A stretch of DNA of 64,000 bases, taken from assembly GCF_015706575.1 (NCBI RefSeq), contig NW_024037052.1, positions 2,170,001 through 2,234,000 of the forward strand, given 5' to 3'. Both the position numbers and the translations under genes were made by a program. Below, piece by piece: positions 39,927-48,608 of this stretch. The stretch's first letter is position 1. Every line of letters begins with the position of its first letter. This DNA comes from Patiria miniata. Its lineage: Eukaryota > Echinodermata > Asteroidea > Valvatida > Asterinidae. The notes beneath the pieces were generated by a model. That model worked only from the letters and a program-made list of their open reading frames with translations. It was not told the DNA's origin and ran no database searches.

Positions 39927-39974
39927 TTCGCTCGTACCCACCGCCCTGCAAACAGGGCGGGAGGTACGAGCGAA
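39927..39974. mobile_element. 48-bp micro-foldback with 9-bp duplication
   Basis: The element starts TTCGCTCGTACC and ends in the exact reverse complement. Inside, CCGCCCTG pairs with CAGGGCGG around a CAAA loop, so almost the whole element is one hairpin. The perfect 9-bp direct repeat GGCCAGCTA flanks it (39,918-39,926 and 39,975-39,983). It inserted just after the A-run of the SINE tail. A larger relative lies at 40,602-40,877. At 48 bp it is unusually small for a mobilised element. Confidence 0.82.
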
Positions 39975-39983
39975 GGCCAGCTA

Positions 39984-40601
39984 GTCTAATTGTTGTGCCA
40001 TTAGAGGGCGCACTATGCACCGTCCACTATCGATCACTAGGTCATTTTTTTATGTATGTGTCCTATTTTCGAGTAGTATAATAAGGGTATAAATGGCGCC
40101 ACCAACGTCAAAACAGTCCGTCTCCCCAATTAAAAAAAAAAATTTGGGCAACATTTTGGGAAGAAATTCAAATTTCTAAAAAAAAAAAAAAAAATGAACA
40201 ACATTTTGAGCCCCCCAGCCAAATCTTGGGTGCGCCACTTTGTGCTTGGTCAGCAAAGAGAGAATGAAAGATGAAATTAGGCCCGTAATTTGCTCCAGTT
40301 TGCAATGGATTATGGGGCGTAGGCATCAAATGGCAATGGACTTCATGACAACTTTAACTGGGCGTGATTATCTTTGGGTTGAATTTTATCCCAAAAGTCA
40401 TCAGTCAAATTACCCCTTACAAATTGAACAAAAAAATAAAGACTGACGAGATAAGGTTTATTTTGATGGGTGTCTCAAACACCGTACAGAGAGTTATGGG
40501 CATTTTTCCCCCTGATCTTAAGTGGCCGTATTTGTCACTGAAGTCTATCGCAGTTTTTTGGCCGGTCGTTATCTGCAACATTTGGTCTACATATTAGGGG
40601 C
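39984..40601. other. Unassigned spacer
   Basis: Low-complexity A-runs occur at about 40,130-40,195. The rest is ordinary AT-rich sequence with short frames (for example 40,240-40,446 plus) that match nothing I know. Confidence 0.4.
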
Positions 40602-40877
40602 TTCGCTCGTATCCCCTTGCAGCGCACCACTCCTGTTGAGGGCGCTGGGTACTCTCTAATAAATTCCAAAGAGTGAATTAAATGAGGGCCTAGACGTTTT
40701 AGAGTAAAAATCACTCTCATTTAAGATTGAAATATAAAAAAGAACCACTCCCGGTCGAAGCTCGAGTGAAAACTTTATCTTTTCGATTGAATGAACTTCA
40801 CTCTCAAACGTCTAGTACCTAGTTTCCGACTGTGGGAGTGAGTTTTCTCTCTTTTGAATTTAGAGAGTACGAGCGAA
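40602..40877. mobile_element. 276-bp TIR element, TTCGCTCGTA family
   Basis: The ends are TTCGCTCGTA and its exact reverse complement. Inward, TACTCTCTAA, AAAGAG and CTAGACGTTT also have inverted partners, giving long imperfect arms; the left arm is interrupted by a ~40-bp stretch. ATTAGGGGC occurs on both sides (40,593-40,601, and again one base after the right end), a 9-bp duplication. It shares its ends and TSD length with the 48-bp copy at 39,927, so the two define a family. Confidence 0.72.
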
Positions 40878-41364
40878 CATTAGGGGCCACCAACCTTGTT
40901 CCACACTGTCGAGTAGGACGCTCCTACTACCTGTTCAGTGCACACGAGGTTCAAAACAAAGTTAAAGTATGCCCTGGGGATGACGTTGGGAACCCAATTT
41001 GACCATCACGTGATCCGTTGTCTTTGATCACCCTATATATCTTCTAAAGTACAAGTCCGATAGGGTTGAATCGTTATTTGGAAAAGAAAATATAGATGTA
41101 AATTTGAGTGACGTCGTGATGACGTAATCGAATTTCATGTGACTTCGCTTAAAAAGGACAACTTAACTGGGGCCTATAATATACAGAACTATAAAGGTTC
41201 GATTCAGTTGTACTTGGTGTATAGTGTTGATATTTAGTGACATCATGACTGTGGTGTCGATGAAATTTGAAGCGTCGTCATCACACGTCACAGAGTCATT
41301 TCAAACAGCCGAAACAGCAATATTCGTCCACAAACACAATTCTGGTTTATTCGAGTTTAAACCA

Positions 41365-41590
41365 CATATGCTTCTCTTAAAACATGAGAAAAAAAATATA
41401 AAATTAGAAGAATAAAAATGAATTCGAACGTAATGAAATTCCCTTTGAAAAAAATCATCCAAAGCCTCAGATTAGAAAAGACAAAAAATCGGGTTAAAAT
41501 GGTGATCTGAACCCATACCGCGGGCATCCATCGCGGTACAAAATCACGATCCTTTTCAACTGAGCTATCGCACTGCTCGACAAATTCTGG
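41365..41590 (-). mobile_element. tRNA-derived SINE, right-arm copy with both boxes
   Basis: On the minus strand the A box TAGCTCAGTTGAA (41,555-41,567) and the B-box-like GGGTTCAGATCA (about 41,503-41,514) are at tRNA-like spacing. The same body phrases as at 33,428 follow. This is the best-preserved head of the family in the window. It is the mirrored partner of the left-arm copy, not an independent insertion. Confidence 0.7.
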
Positions 41591-41752
41591 AAATTCATGG
41601 TAATACCTGCGTGCGTATCATAAAAGTATCGTACACGGCGCTCAACAACCATGTACATGTACTGCGGATGCCGTTTGGGAAAAAAAATTCGCGCCCGGCC
41701 GGACCGCGATATTATTTTTAATCAGAGTATCCAGAGTATTTCTTTGTGATTA

Positions 41753-41946
41753 CGCGCCTATCATATGTTTCCCCCTCCCTCCTCCCCCCCCCCCCCCCGC
41801 GCGCAGCCCCAGGTCCGATTTTGGGATTTGGTCACGTTTTCCATGCCCCATTGTGGGGATTTTGGTCACTCAAGTTATATTGTTACCATTGGCGTACTAC
41901 ATGGAAAAGCATTTACTAGTGCGCCCCACGTATGTATGTCGGGGCA
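41753..41946. mobile_element. Half copy of the Harbinger-like TIR element
   Basis: It starts CGCGCCTATCA after TTA and matches the right half of the 31,075-31,389 element in reverse complement up to the central GTATGTATGTCGGGGCAT. The other half is missing, and the copy runs into (TTTTATA)n at 41,947-41,980. It occupies a site not used in the left arm. Confidence 0.65.
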
Positions 41947-42363
41947 TTTTATATTTTATATTTTATATTTTATATTTTTAATTTGAACCTGGACCAAACG
42001 TTTTTTTTGTACCACCCGAGTACCATTATTTCCGTTCCGAGTGTCCAGCCTATCCTAAAATATGAATCCTCCTTCTAGGCATTTTTTTTTCTCACCGGAG
42101 CCTGCGCCAGATGAATTTTATAATAGTTATTTTATTTGATACTAGTTATATACCCCCGCCCCCCCCCCGACTGGAATGTCCAGTTTTGTTTCGTCCAGGC
42201 ACGCATTGGTTACGTTTTGCGAAATCTCCTTGCAGATGTAAAGTTACATTCAATCAATAATTGTAAAGCAAAACATATTCATTTCATGTTTTGTTTTGTC
42301 TTTAGGACGCGTATCGAGATGCTGTGATCGGGTAGCACAGTACAAAATATGTCAATTGTCTGA

Positions 42364-42708
42364 CTACACGGTACAGGTGATAATCTCAATGATAACCAAT
42401 TGGCTCCATTGTTTCCTTCCCAGTTTCACGCTGCATAGCGTTTCCTGCTGAGACCTGTTCCCTAGTTTTGCCGCCATAGATCTCTCCGTGTTCGTGTGCA
42501 GTATTTTTATCTTGAATTTGATATTAATGTAACCTTGCTCTTTCATTATTCCCGGTGTAATGATTGCTAATATTCTTGCCGGTAAGTTTTTGTCGTAATT
42601 AGATGCTTTTGTTGATGTTTTAGTTGGTCTTTGACAAACAACCTGGACGAATACGGCACTCCACATCGCGGGAAACGCCATCTTGGATTTGAACAATAAA
42701 TCAATCAT
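42364..42708 (-). CDS. Right-arm copy of the unidentified arm ORF, 114 aa
   Basis: This is the mirrored partner of the frame at 32,468-32,851 and uses the same two possible starts (42,708, and codon 10 at 42,681 in AAGATGGCG context). It stops 13 codons earlier because of a change to a TAG codon. The protein differs from the left copy at about ten of the shared positions, for example Tyr to Ser, Glu to Gly and Phe to Leu. No family is recognised. Whether either copy is expressed is unknown. Confidence 0.25.
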   Translation of the reverse strand: MIDLLFKSKMAFPAMWSAVFVQVVCQRPTKTSTKASNYDKNLPARILAIITPGIMKEQGYINIKFKIKILHTNTERSMAAKLGNRSQQETLCSVKLGRKQWSQLVIIEIITCTV

Positions 42709-42820
42709 CTACACATGTGCTTATCCCTTCGACCTATTGGAAGGATTTTACAATCATGATTATCCTCATATATTCTGAATGGTAAACTAAGGATTGACTT
42801 ACTTGACTTACTTGACTTAA

Positions 42821-44640
42821 TGCTGTCCTCCCTTGGCTTCTGTAAGAATCCTTGGAGCTAGCAGCCGCTTCACTGTGGAGGACCATTCCCTTCTGTTTAC
42901 AACCAGACCAGGAGCGGTTCTAGAACCAATATTTTTGGGGGCTAGCAAGGGCGATCCAGATTTGTTTCAGGGAGGCGTGCTGAAATGTAGACCGGTTATT
43001 TTCTCCAGACACTTACGCCTCCGAAAATCAATAGGTGTGTGGGTGTGGGGGTGTGCTGGAATTTACTACCTTACGGAGACATGCACACAATAGGGAACAA
43101 AAGATTGTATACGTCTCCACAAGAACATTTCTATAGATGAATACGTCTCCACAAGAATTTCACGAAATAGATATATGGATTTTACTCAAAAACTAGGAAT
43201 TTCCAAGGTAGGTTGATCCGTCGCAAATGGAAGAGTTTTAGAAAAGGGATATTTAGTCCAAATTTTAGCCCAGGAAATTAATTCTGGTTAAAATAAGAGC
43301 ATTTTGAAACTTCAATTTCAAACTCGAAAACTTTACTACACGAGAACAAAGAAATGTCTCAACAAGAATACAAATTCCAGAATGGGTGTGTGTGTGTGGT
43401 GGGGGGGGGGGGGAGGGGGGGGGGCTCATGCCATATTTTCAATGAAATCCTTAAATCATTCACACTATCCCATGTCACGATTATTTCTTTAGGAAGAAAC
43501 CGTTCGCATGTACATTACAATCCTTCTTTTTGCTATAATGTAATTTCTTTTTAAGGATTTTTTTTTGGGGGGGGGGCTACACAAAATTTAGCCCCCCCCC
43601 CCCCCGTAGAACCGCGCCTGAACCAGACGTCTCGCTGCACATACAGTTGGTATCCCAATTTCGTGGCAGCTTGATTTGATATTGTCTAACCAACGTTTAG
43701 GGGGTCTACCTCTGGGTCGGTGACCTTGGATCCTTCCCTCAACTGCTAGCTTAGGATATCTGTCGTTTGTCAACCTGATGATATGTCCAAAGTAGGACAA
43801 GTGTTTGGCTTGGATCTTGTCTACTATGGTGGTCTGGGAGTTGTTTTTTTTCTCTGATGTTAGTATTTCTTATCTTGTCCCTTCTGGAAACGCCCATGAT
43901 TCTTCTCAAGCATGACATTTCGAACACCAGTAGTGTGTGTTCATCTTTTTTCTTCGGAGTCCAAGACTCAGAGCCATATGTTGCAATTGATAAGATGAGT
44001 ACTCTGTAGAGCTCCATTTTTGTGCTGGTGGTTATTTCTTTGGATTTCCAAATTGATGTCAGTTTTTGCTTTCCTCCCATTGATAGGCCAATTCTCCGTT
44101 TTATGTCGTCTGAGCTTGTGGAATTGTCGGATATGACACCACCAAGATAAGTGAAGGTTTGTACCTGGTTTAGCTTCTTACTTCCGATGCAGATTGATAT
44201 ATCATGTCTTTGTCTGCCAATCACTTGGACTTCAGATTTGCCGATGTTGATTGTCAGGCCAAACTGCTTGCTCACCATGTGGACTTTGGATACAAGAGTT
44301 TGCAGATCTTCTTTGGAATCAGCCATTAGGACTATGTCGTTGGCATAGCGGAGATTGTTGATAATGAGACCCTGTAAATTGATACCGATGTCCACATCAT
44401 TTATTGCCAAGTTGATGACGACTTCCAGTAGAATGTTAAATAACTGAGGCGATAGGATGCATCCTTGTCTTACTCCTGTTAGAGTCTCGAACCACTGTGT
44501 TGTGTTGTTGTCGACTCTTACTGCGCATTTTGAAGTCTTGTAGAGAGCCTGGAGGAGACAAACAATCTTGCGTGGGTACCTTTAATGGTGTACCTAAAGG
44601 TGTTTCATGGCTGCCCAAAGTCCTTCCTGCCAAACAGGTT
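42821..44640 (-). pseudogene. Reverse transcriptase pseudogene of the RTE-like element
   Basis: Minus-strand blocks in order: VWQEGLWAAMKHL (about 44,630), KIVCLLQALYKTS (about 44,560), TGVRQGCILSPQLFN (about 44,470), the catalytic region LRYANDIVLMAD (about 44,340), TYLGGVISD, YGSESWTPKKKDE, LRRIMGVSRRDKIRN, HLSYFGHIIRL and RGRPPKRWLDNI. These follow the order of non-LTR reverse transcriptases and their C-terminal region. Defects: two in-frame stops near 44,590-44,605 within a short insertion, the catalytic YADD reads YAND (codon at 44,339-44,341), one extra A in an A-run near 43,846 shifts the frame, and the hAT-like element splits the last ~30 codons. The copy is dead. Confidence 0.9.
42909..43620. 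mobile_element. hAT-like element, 712 bp, 8-bp TSD
   Basis: The ends are CAGGAGCGGTTCTA and, from the right end on the minus strand, CAGGCGCGGTTCTAC. The perfect 8-bp direct repeat AACCAGAC flanks it (42,901-42,908 and 43,621-43,628), as expected for hAT elements. Near the right end a G10 run and a C15 run can pair into a hairpin, and a G-rich tract lies at about 43,399-43,422. It shares the TTTTCTCCAGACACTTA stretch with the elements at 35,665 and 63,892. No transposase is encoded. It interrupts the retrotransposon ORF near its end and is therefore younger than it. Confidence 0.88.
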
Positions 44641-44710
44641 TACAAGGGCTCTACAGGTTTACAAGGGGTTATACAGGTTTACAAGGGGTATACAGGTTTA
44701 CAAGGGGTTG
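44634..44710. repeat. 19-20 bp tandem repeat at 5' junction of the RTE insert
   Basis: ACAGGTTTACAAGGG-type units start at 44,634, 44,653, 44,673 and 44,692. The array lies between the point where reverse-transcriptase coding breaks off and the right target duplication. It could be filler DNA generated at the 5' junction, or post-insertion slippage. Confidence 0.85.
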
Positions 44711-45242
44711 GGGAACTAAGGATTGAGGAAAGAATATTGCAACCTGTCGCCACTTCAGCGGCTGTGTACAAAATCTATGGAAAGTGAAGAACATTTTCTA
44801 AGTATTTCCTAACAAAATTGGAAAATATTTCTCAGTCCGAGATTCATGTCTTATCACCATTTTTTCAATGACTGATCTTCATTGAGATGATGAAGAAAAA
44901 GCAGCGTCAGGTTGCAACATTCTTTCCCTGATTGAAAATCACCAACGCGCATTGAACCAGAAATGTCTGAAAAACCAGTAAAAAAAATCAACCTTATTAA
45001 TTTTTTGTGTAAGTAAAGTGTAATTGAATTTGCTTGGGAACGAATGTACACTTCTTTTTGGTGTGCACAAAGTCTATGGAAAGCTGATTTTCAAAGTATT
45101 TTCTCAATTTCAGATTTATTTTCAACATTTTTGAAATGACCGACGTTTATTGAGATAATATACTTTATAATGACAAAGGTGGTGTCGGGATGCGATATTC
45201 CTTCCATGGAGCTGGATAATGATTATGTACACTTCGTGTAGA

Positions 45243-45268
45243 CCCCCCCCCCCCCCCCCCCCCCCCCC
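45243..45268. repeat. C26 homopolymer
   Basis: Twenty-six consecutive C occur here. The homologous site in the left arm (31,849-31,862) is G14 on the plus strand, so the tract has changed length since the arms duplicated. Exact length in an assembly is unreliable. Confidence 0.8.
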
Positions 45269-45776
45269 ATTATGTGTGTTTCACACCGTGTGCAGTTTTG
45301 AGGATATCACTGGGCATTGTTGTATTGTTAGGAAACAAAGTCTTGTCGTCGCATTTTCCCCTACTTTTGATTTTCTGGGGTCAGTGAGTTTTCAAGTTAT
45401 GGTAGGAGCTTCTATGTGTCACTTGGTGGCCAGTCAGTCAGTCACCGAAAATTGACCAAAGTATGCATGGTGTTCCATGTGTGCTATCGGCGTCGCATTT
45501 TTTCTTCACATATCATCTCAATGAAGGTCATTCATTGCAACAGTAGACAGTCAACAGTAGAGTGGAAGTCATGTACAGGACTGTTAGCTTGTATTTCTGT
45601 ATTTGTTTGATGAAATCGGGCCCTGCAGGTGCTCTATTTTGCAGAGGGGTGATTATCTTCGTGCTATTGGATGGAAGTTTTAATTTAATTTAGTTTGTGC
45701 CTCTTGGCTGTACTTAGTTGTGATTATTAACACCGGTAGTCGTGGAATAAGGACGAAAGGATTGAGGCACAAGCAC

Positions 45777-46110
45777 AGGGGCCATGATTGACGGATAGAA
45801 CACGATTAAAATTCGTGTACAAAACCAATGAGAGCTATTGCTAAAATGTCGGGGGTATAAACAAAGGAATGGGGATCATTGACAATGGGGGTGGACTATT
45901 GCCAGTGCTTACAAAAAAGAGAGTGTAGGATGTACAGGTTATCGTATACGACTGAGGACATAGGACAATACCATGTGTGTGATATCAATGGGCTTGACGC
46001 TGGACACTAGTCCTCGGGGGAATTCATGAACAAACCTAATGGGAACTGTCTAGGAAAAATTGGTGGACAAACAAAAGGGAACTAAATAAAGCACGGGGCA
46101 GGTCCTCTTG
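45777..46110. other. Spacer between right arm and satellite relic
   Basis: About 330 bp separate the end of the mirrored arm (CTTGTGCCTCAA on the minus strand) from the satellite relic. The equivalent stretch is absent on the left, where the satellite breaks directly into CTTGTGCCTCAACC at 29,969. No gene or repeat recognised. Confidence 0.5.
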
Positions 46111-46589
46111 GTGTTTGTATGTGTAGGTGTTGAAGTCAAAGACTTACTTTCCAAAATGCAATATAGCCATTTGGAATACTGGTGCCAAATGTCTAGAGTT
46201 TTAAGACTCCAGAGAGTGAATCCCAGCAAAAATTCTCAAGCAAAATTCTTCCCAAAAAGTGAGGAAAATGGCGTTATGGCCTTTTGAAGGAAAAGTCTTT
46301 GTATTGATGTTGAAATCAAGTTGAGACTGCATGTAGACTAACAAAAACTGTTTTCTTTTTCTCTTTGCAGTTTTTCTGTCTTCCCTTTCTCTTGTCTGTC
46401 TGTGTACTTGCAGGTAATGACGACGGCCTGGACTGGATGTTCCCTGAGGTTGCTGTTGGCGGTTTCTGAGTTGAGTTCTTTCCAGGTTTAATTTCATGTG
46501 TTTTTCTTAGTTCCTTATTGTGTATAATATTGTGGGGCCCCTGTGTTTTGTATGTGTAGGTGTTGAAGTCAAAGACTTGTTTTCCAAAG
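46111..46589 (-). repeat. Single diverged satellite monomer, inverted
   Basis: In reverse complement this matches a little more than one full satellite monomer: CTTTGACTTCAACACC occurs twice, 427-435 bp apart, with AAAACACAGGGGCCCC, AACCGCCAACAGCA, CCATAACGCCATTTT and GGCACCAGTATTCC in the same order. Substitutions and short insertions (for example near 46,390-46,415) set it far apart from the array copies, which are almost identical to each other. It lies on the outer side of the right palindrome arm, mirroring the position of the array outside the left arm. Confidence 0.92.
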
Positions 46590-46595
46590 GTCCAA

Positions 46596-46963
46596 TTGTG
46601 CACACTGTCATTCCGACAAATTGATAAAACTGCATAATCGTCTTGCCAGAATGATTCTTAATGCTCATCCTAGAACACATATTAGCGACTTACATGAGGC
46701 GATCTCTTGGTCATCATTACCATCCCGTTAGGGAATGTCACACAGTGTGTCAGGTTTATAAATGTCTCAATAACCTCAGTCCAGCGTATCTCAGTGCACG
46801 TTTTGAAATGCCATCTCATACTGCCAACACTCGTTCGAAGTCAAGCGGCTCATTACATCTGCCAATTGTTCCCAAAACAAATGCCGCCAAGCACACATTT
46901 CAGTATTGTGGGACCCTGGGATGGAACAACCTAACCACAGCCCAGCGAAAGGCCAAGTCTTAA
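46596..46963 (+). pseudogene. L2/CR1-like reverse transcriptase C-terminus
   Basis: The plus strand encodes LHNRLARMILNAHPRTHI, then SDLHEAISWSSLPSR, then after a frame change VCQVYKCLNNLSPAYLSARF and, near the end, LGWNNLTTAQRKAKS. This is the order seen at the C-terminal end of L2/CR1-type ORF2 proteins, where the thumb region leads into an ...YKCLNGLAPPYL... type block. One frameshift near 46,730 breaks it. The 5' end is cut off right at the border of the satellite relic. AT-rich 3' sequence follows to about 47,080. Confidence 0.8.
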
Positions 46964-48394
46964 AATATTTTTAAATCTCTTTTAAACTAATTTTGCATGG
47001 CTTTTTCATTTTACTTTATTACTTTTAAAGTTTTCTATAGTTTTTTTTATGGTTTTAATTTACGAGAATACCTATAGTTACTTTAAAAAAAGCATTTCCA
47101 CACGGGTTTTTTTTATTATTCATTTCTTGTTTATTTCATAAAGTAATCTTCATATAGTAATATTTTTTATTTCTATTTGGTTTTTGTTTGCTTAGCTCAA
47201 TTTTATTTCTGTGCTGTCGTTAGTTACTGTTTATTTCAGTATTTTAATATTAAAGTTTAATTTTTATTCCCATTCCTATCTTTTACGTATCTGTTTTGTT
47301 TTGTTTGTTTGTTTGTTTGTTGGGGAGTTGGGGTGTTTGTTTGTTGGGGTGTTTTTGTTTTTGTTTATATTATTGTGTTTTAACATTCATTTCGTTAATT
47401 GTTGTAAATTTTAACGAATTTTGCCATTGTAAAGTGTAATGAAATAAGATATCAGTAACATTAATAAATACTGTAGATATGAGGATTAGGATCTTCCATC
47501 ATATCTGACGATTTTTATATTTTGCACTATTTCATTGAAAATCTCATCACCCATCTGATTCACACATTTTCAGCCATTTGATTCGCGAGTTTATATTTCA
47601 TGGTGCCACACCTTGAATGCCCGCACGTACAATTTTTACTTCGTCATCTGCGTCATTTCACCCTGGTAACGGACAACGAATGAAACGATTGAAAACCCAA
47701 CATATGAGTCCTTTCTTGCTCAGTTCACGAAGCGCATTGCCGCACCGAGCGGCGGATATCAAGGACGGACGCTGATGCCACGTTATCACATTTCGTCGCC
47801 GATTCTTTCTGGTAAGGAACCGTATACTGTTGTTTCTCTCCACCAACTACGAGGCTAAGAGATTTACCCAAGTGACGGGGACAGAAGTGGCGGGAAAATA
47901 ACACTGTACGAGGTAAGTGCGGCTGGCTGTGGGTTTTTAAATGACCGGTAGACGAACGTCGTTGACCATTAACGATTTCTCCCTTAATTGCTTTTTTACT
48001 GCTTAAAGTTTTTTGGGGTGTGAACAGAAGTGCATCAATAGCTTTTTACAAGGGCAAAATGTGACTCGAGACAAAGGAAATTCAGTTCAATTTTTGCTGC
48101 TCCTGACACAGCACGTATAGCAGGTATTAGAAAGGCCGTTGATGGCGGTTTAAGCCGGTTTTTCTGGTCTGACTTTTGATTCTATTCTGATTATTTGAAA
48201 TGAATTTGTATGAAGATTACAATGTCACTATTGTTGCGTTGTTAAAAGTTTCTTATAAGAAACAATGAGGTTACCGTAGCAGAAAAATCTAGCAGAAGTT
48301 TGTGAAAACAATATGTGATAAAGCTTGGGAGTAGATCTAGCGGGGAAAAAAAATATTTAGCATCTTCTGAAAAAATCAACGATCTTACTATAAC
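46964..48394. other. Intergenic, AT-rich, with a TTTG tract and a GC-richer patch
   Basis: A TTTG-rich simple repeat occupies about 47,295-47,370. A GC-richer patch at about 47,640-47,930 ends in GTACGAGGTAAGTG, a good match to a 5' splice donor. It has no long open frame; it could be a non-coding first exon, but only a transcript would show this. Nothing else supported. Confidence 0.35.
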
Positions 48395-48400
48395 AATACA

Positions 48401-48602
48401 TACGGAAGACGGATATAGTGCCACTCAATGAGTGTGAATATATTTTTTGGTGCGTGTGAAAATAATTTTTTTTTACAGGGGCCGCCACTTATTATCTGGC
48501 GGCCGCCACATAATAAGTGGCGGCCGCTGTACAAAAAAGTATTTTCACACGCACCAAACAAATATATTCACACTCATTGAGTGGCACTATCCGTCTTCCG
48601 TA
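48401..48602. mobile_element. 202-bp foldback MITE, 6-bp duplication
   Basis: The left end TACGGAAGACGGATA and the sequence inward to about 48,490 are mirrored from about 48,515 to 48,602, giving arms of ~88 bp with few mismatches and a short loop around GGCGGCCGCC. AATACA flanks both sides (48,395-48,400 and 48,603-48,608). Two GCGGCCGC sites lie in and next to the loop. No coding. Superfamily not assigned. Confidence 0.82.
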
Positions 48603-48608
48603 AATACA

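Larger units (their letters stand above)
42798..44713 (-). mobile_element. RTE-like non-LTR retrotransposon, 5'-truncated
   Basis: A 13-bp direct repeat AACTAAGGATTGA flanks the insert (42,785-42,797 and 44,714-44,726). The uninterrupted target survives in the left arm at 32,376-32,393. Read on the minus strand, the element runs from a reverse-transcriptase region to a stop at about 42,821, then directly into the repeated tail (AAGTCAAGT)n. A very short 3' UTR with a microsatellite tail is typical of RTE-type elements, so I lean to RTE, not proven. The 5' part is lost, and the 5' junction is a 20-bp tandem repeat. A hAT-like element (42,909-43,620) lies inside it. Confidence 0.85.
41035..45776 (-). 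repeat. Right arm of large imperfect inverted repeat
   Basis: This is the mirror of 29,969-34,040, interrupted by the RTE-like insertion (42,798-44,713) and by half of a TIR element with a (TTTTATA)n tract (41,753-41,980) that replaces arm sequence. The left-arm-only block 30,241-31,572 is absent near 45,535. Only right-arm order and orientation support the duplication; mismatches are scattered throughout, so it is not an assembly mirror artefact. Confidence 0.88.

Noticed and set aside
41753..41980. Complete second Harbinger-like insertion in the right arm
   Set aside because: Only half of the element is present, with no second terminus, so it is kept as a partial copy.
43304..43554. Gly-rich frames inside the hAT-like element
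   Set aside because: They are produced by the G-run and do not resemble any protein.
29969..45776. Palindrome as an assembly artefact (mirror join)
   Set aside because: The arms differ by many substitutions, indels and arm-specific insertions with their own target duplications, so they are independent genomic sequences.
46201..46603. Minus-strand frames of 95-98 codons
   Set aside because: They lie within the diverged satellite monomer and are remnants of the same non-coding sequence.
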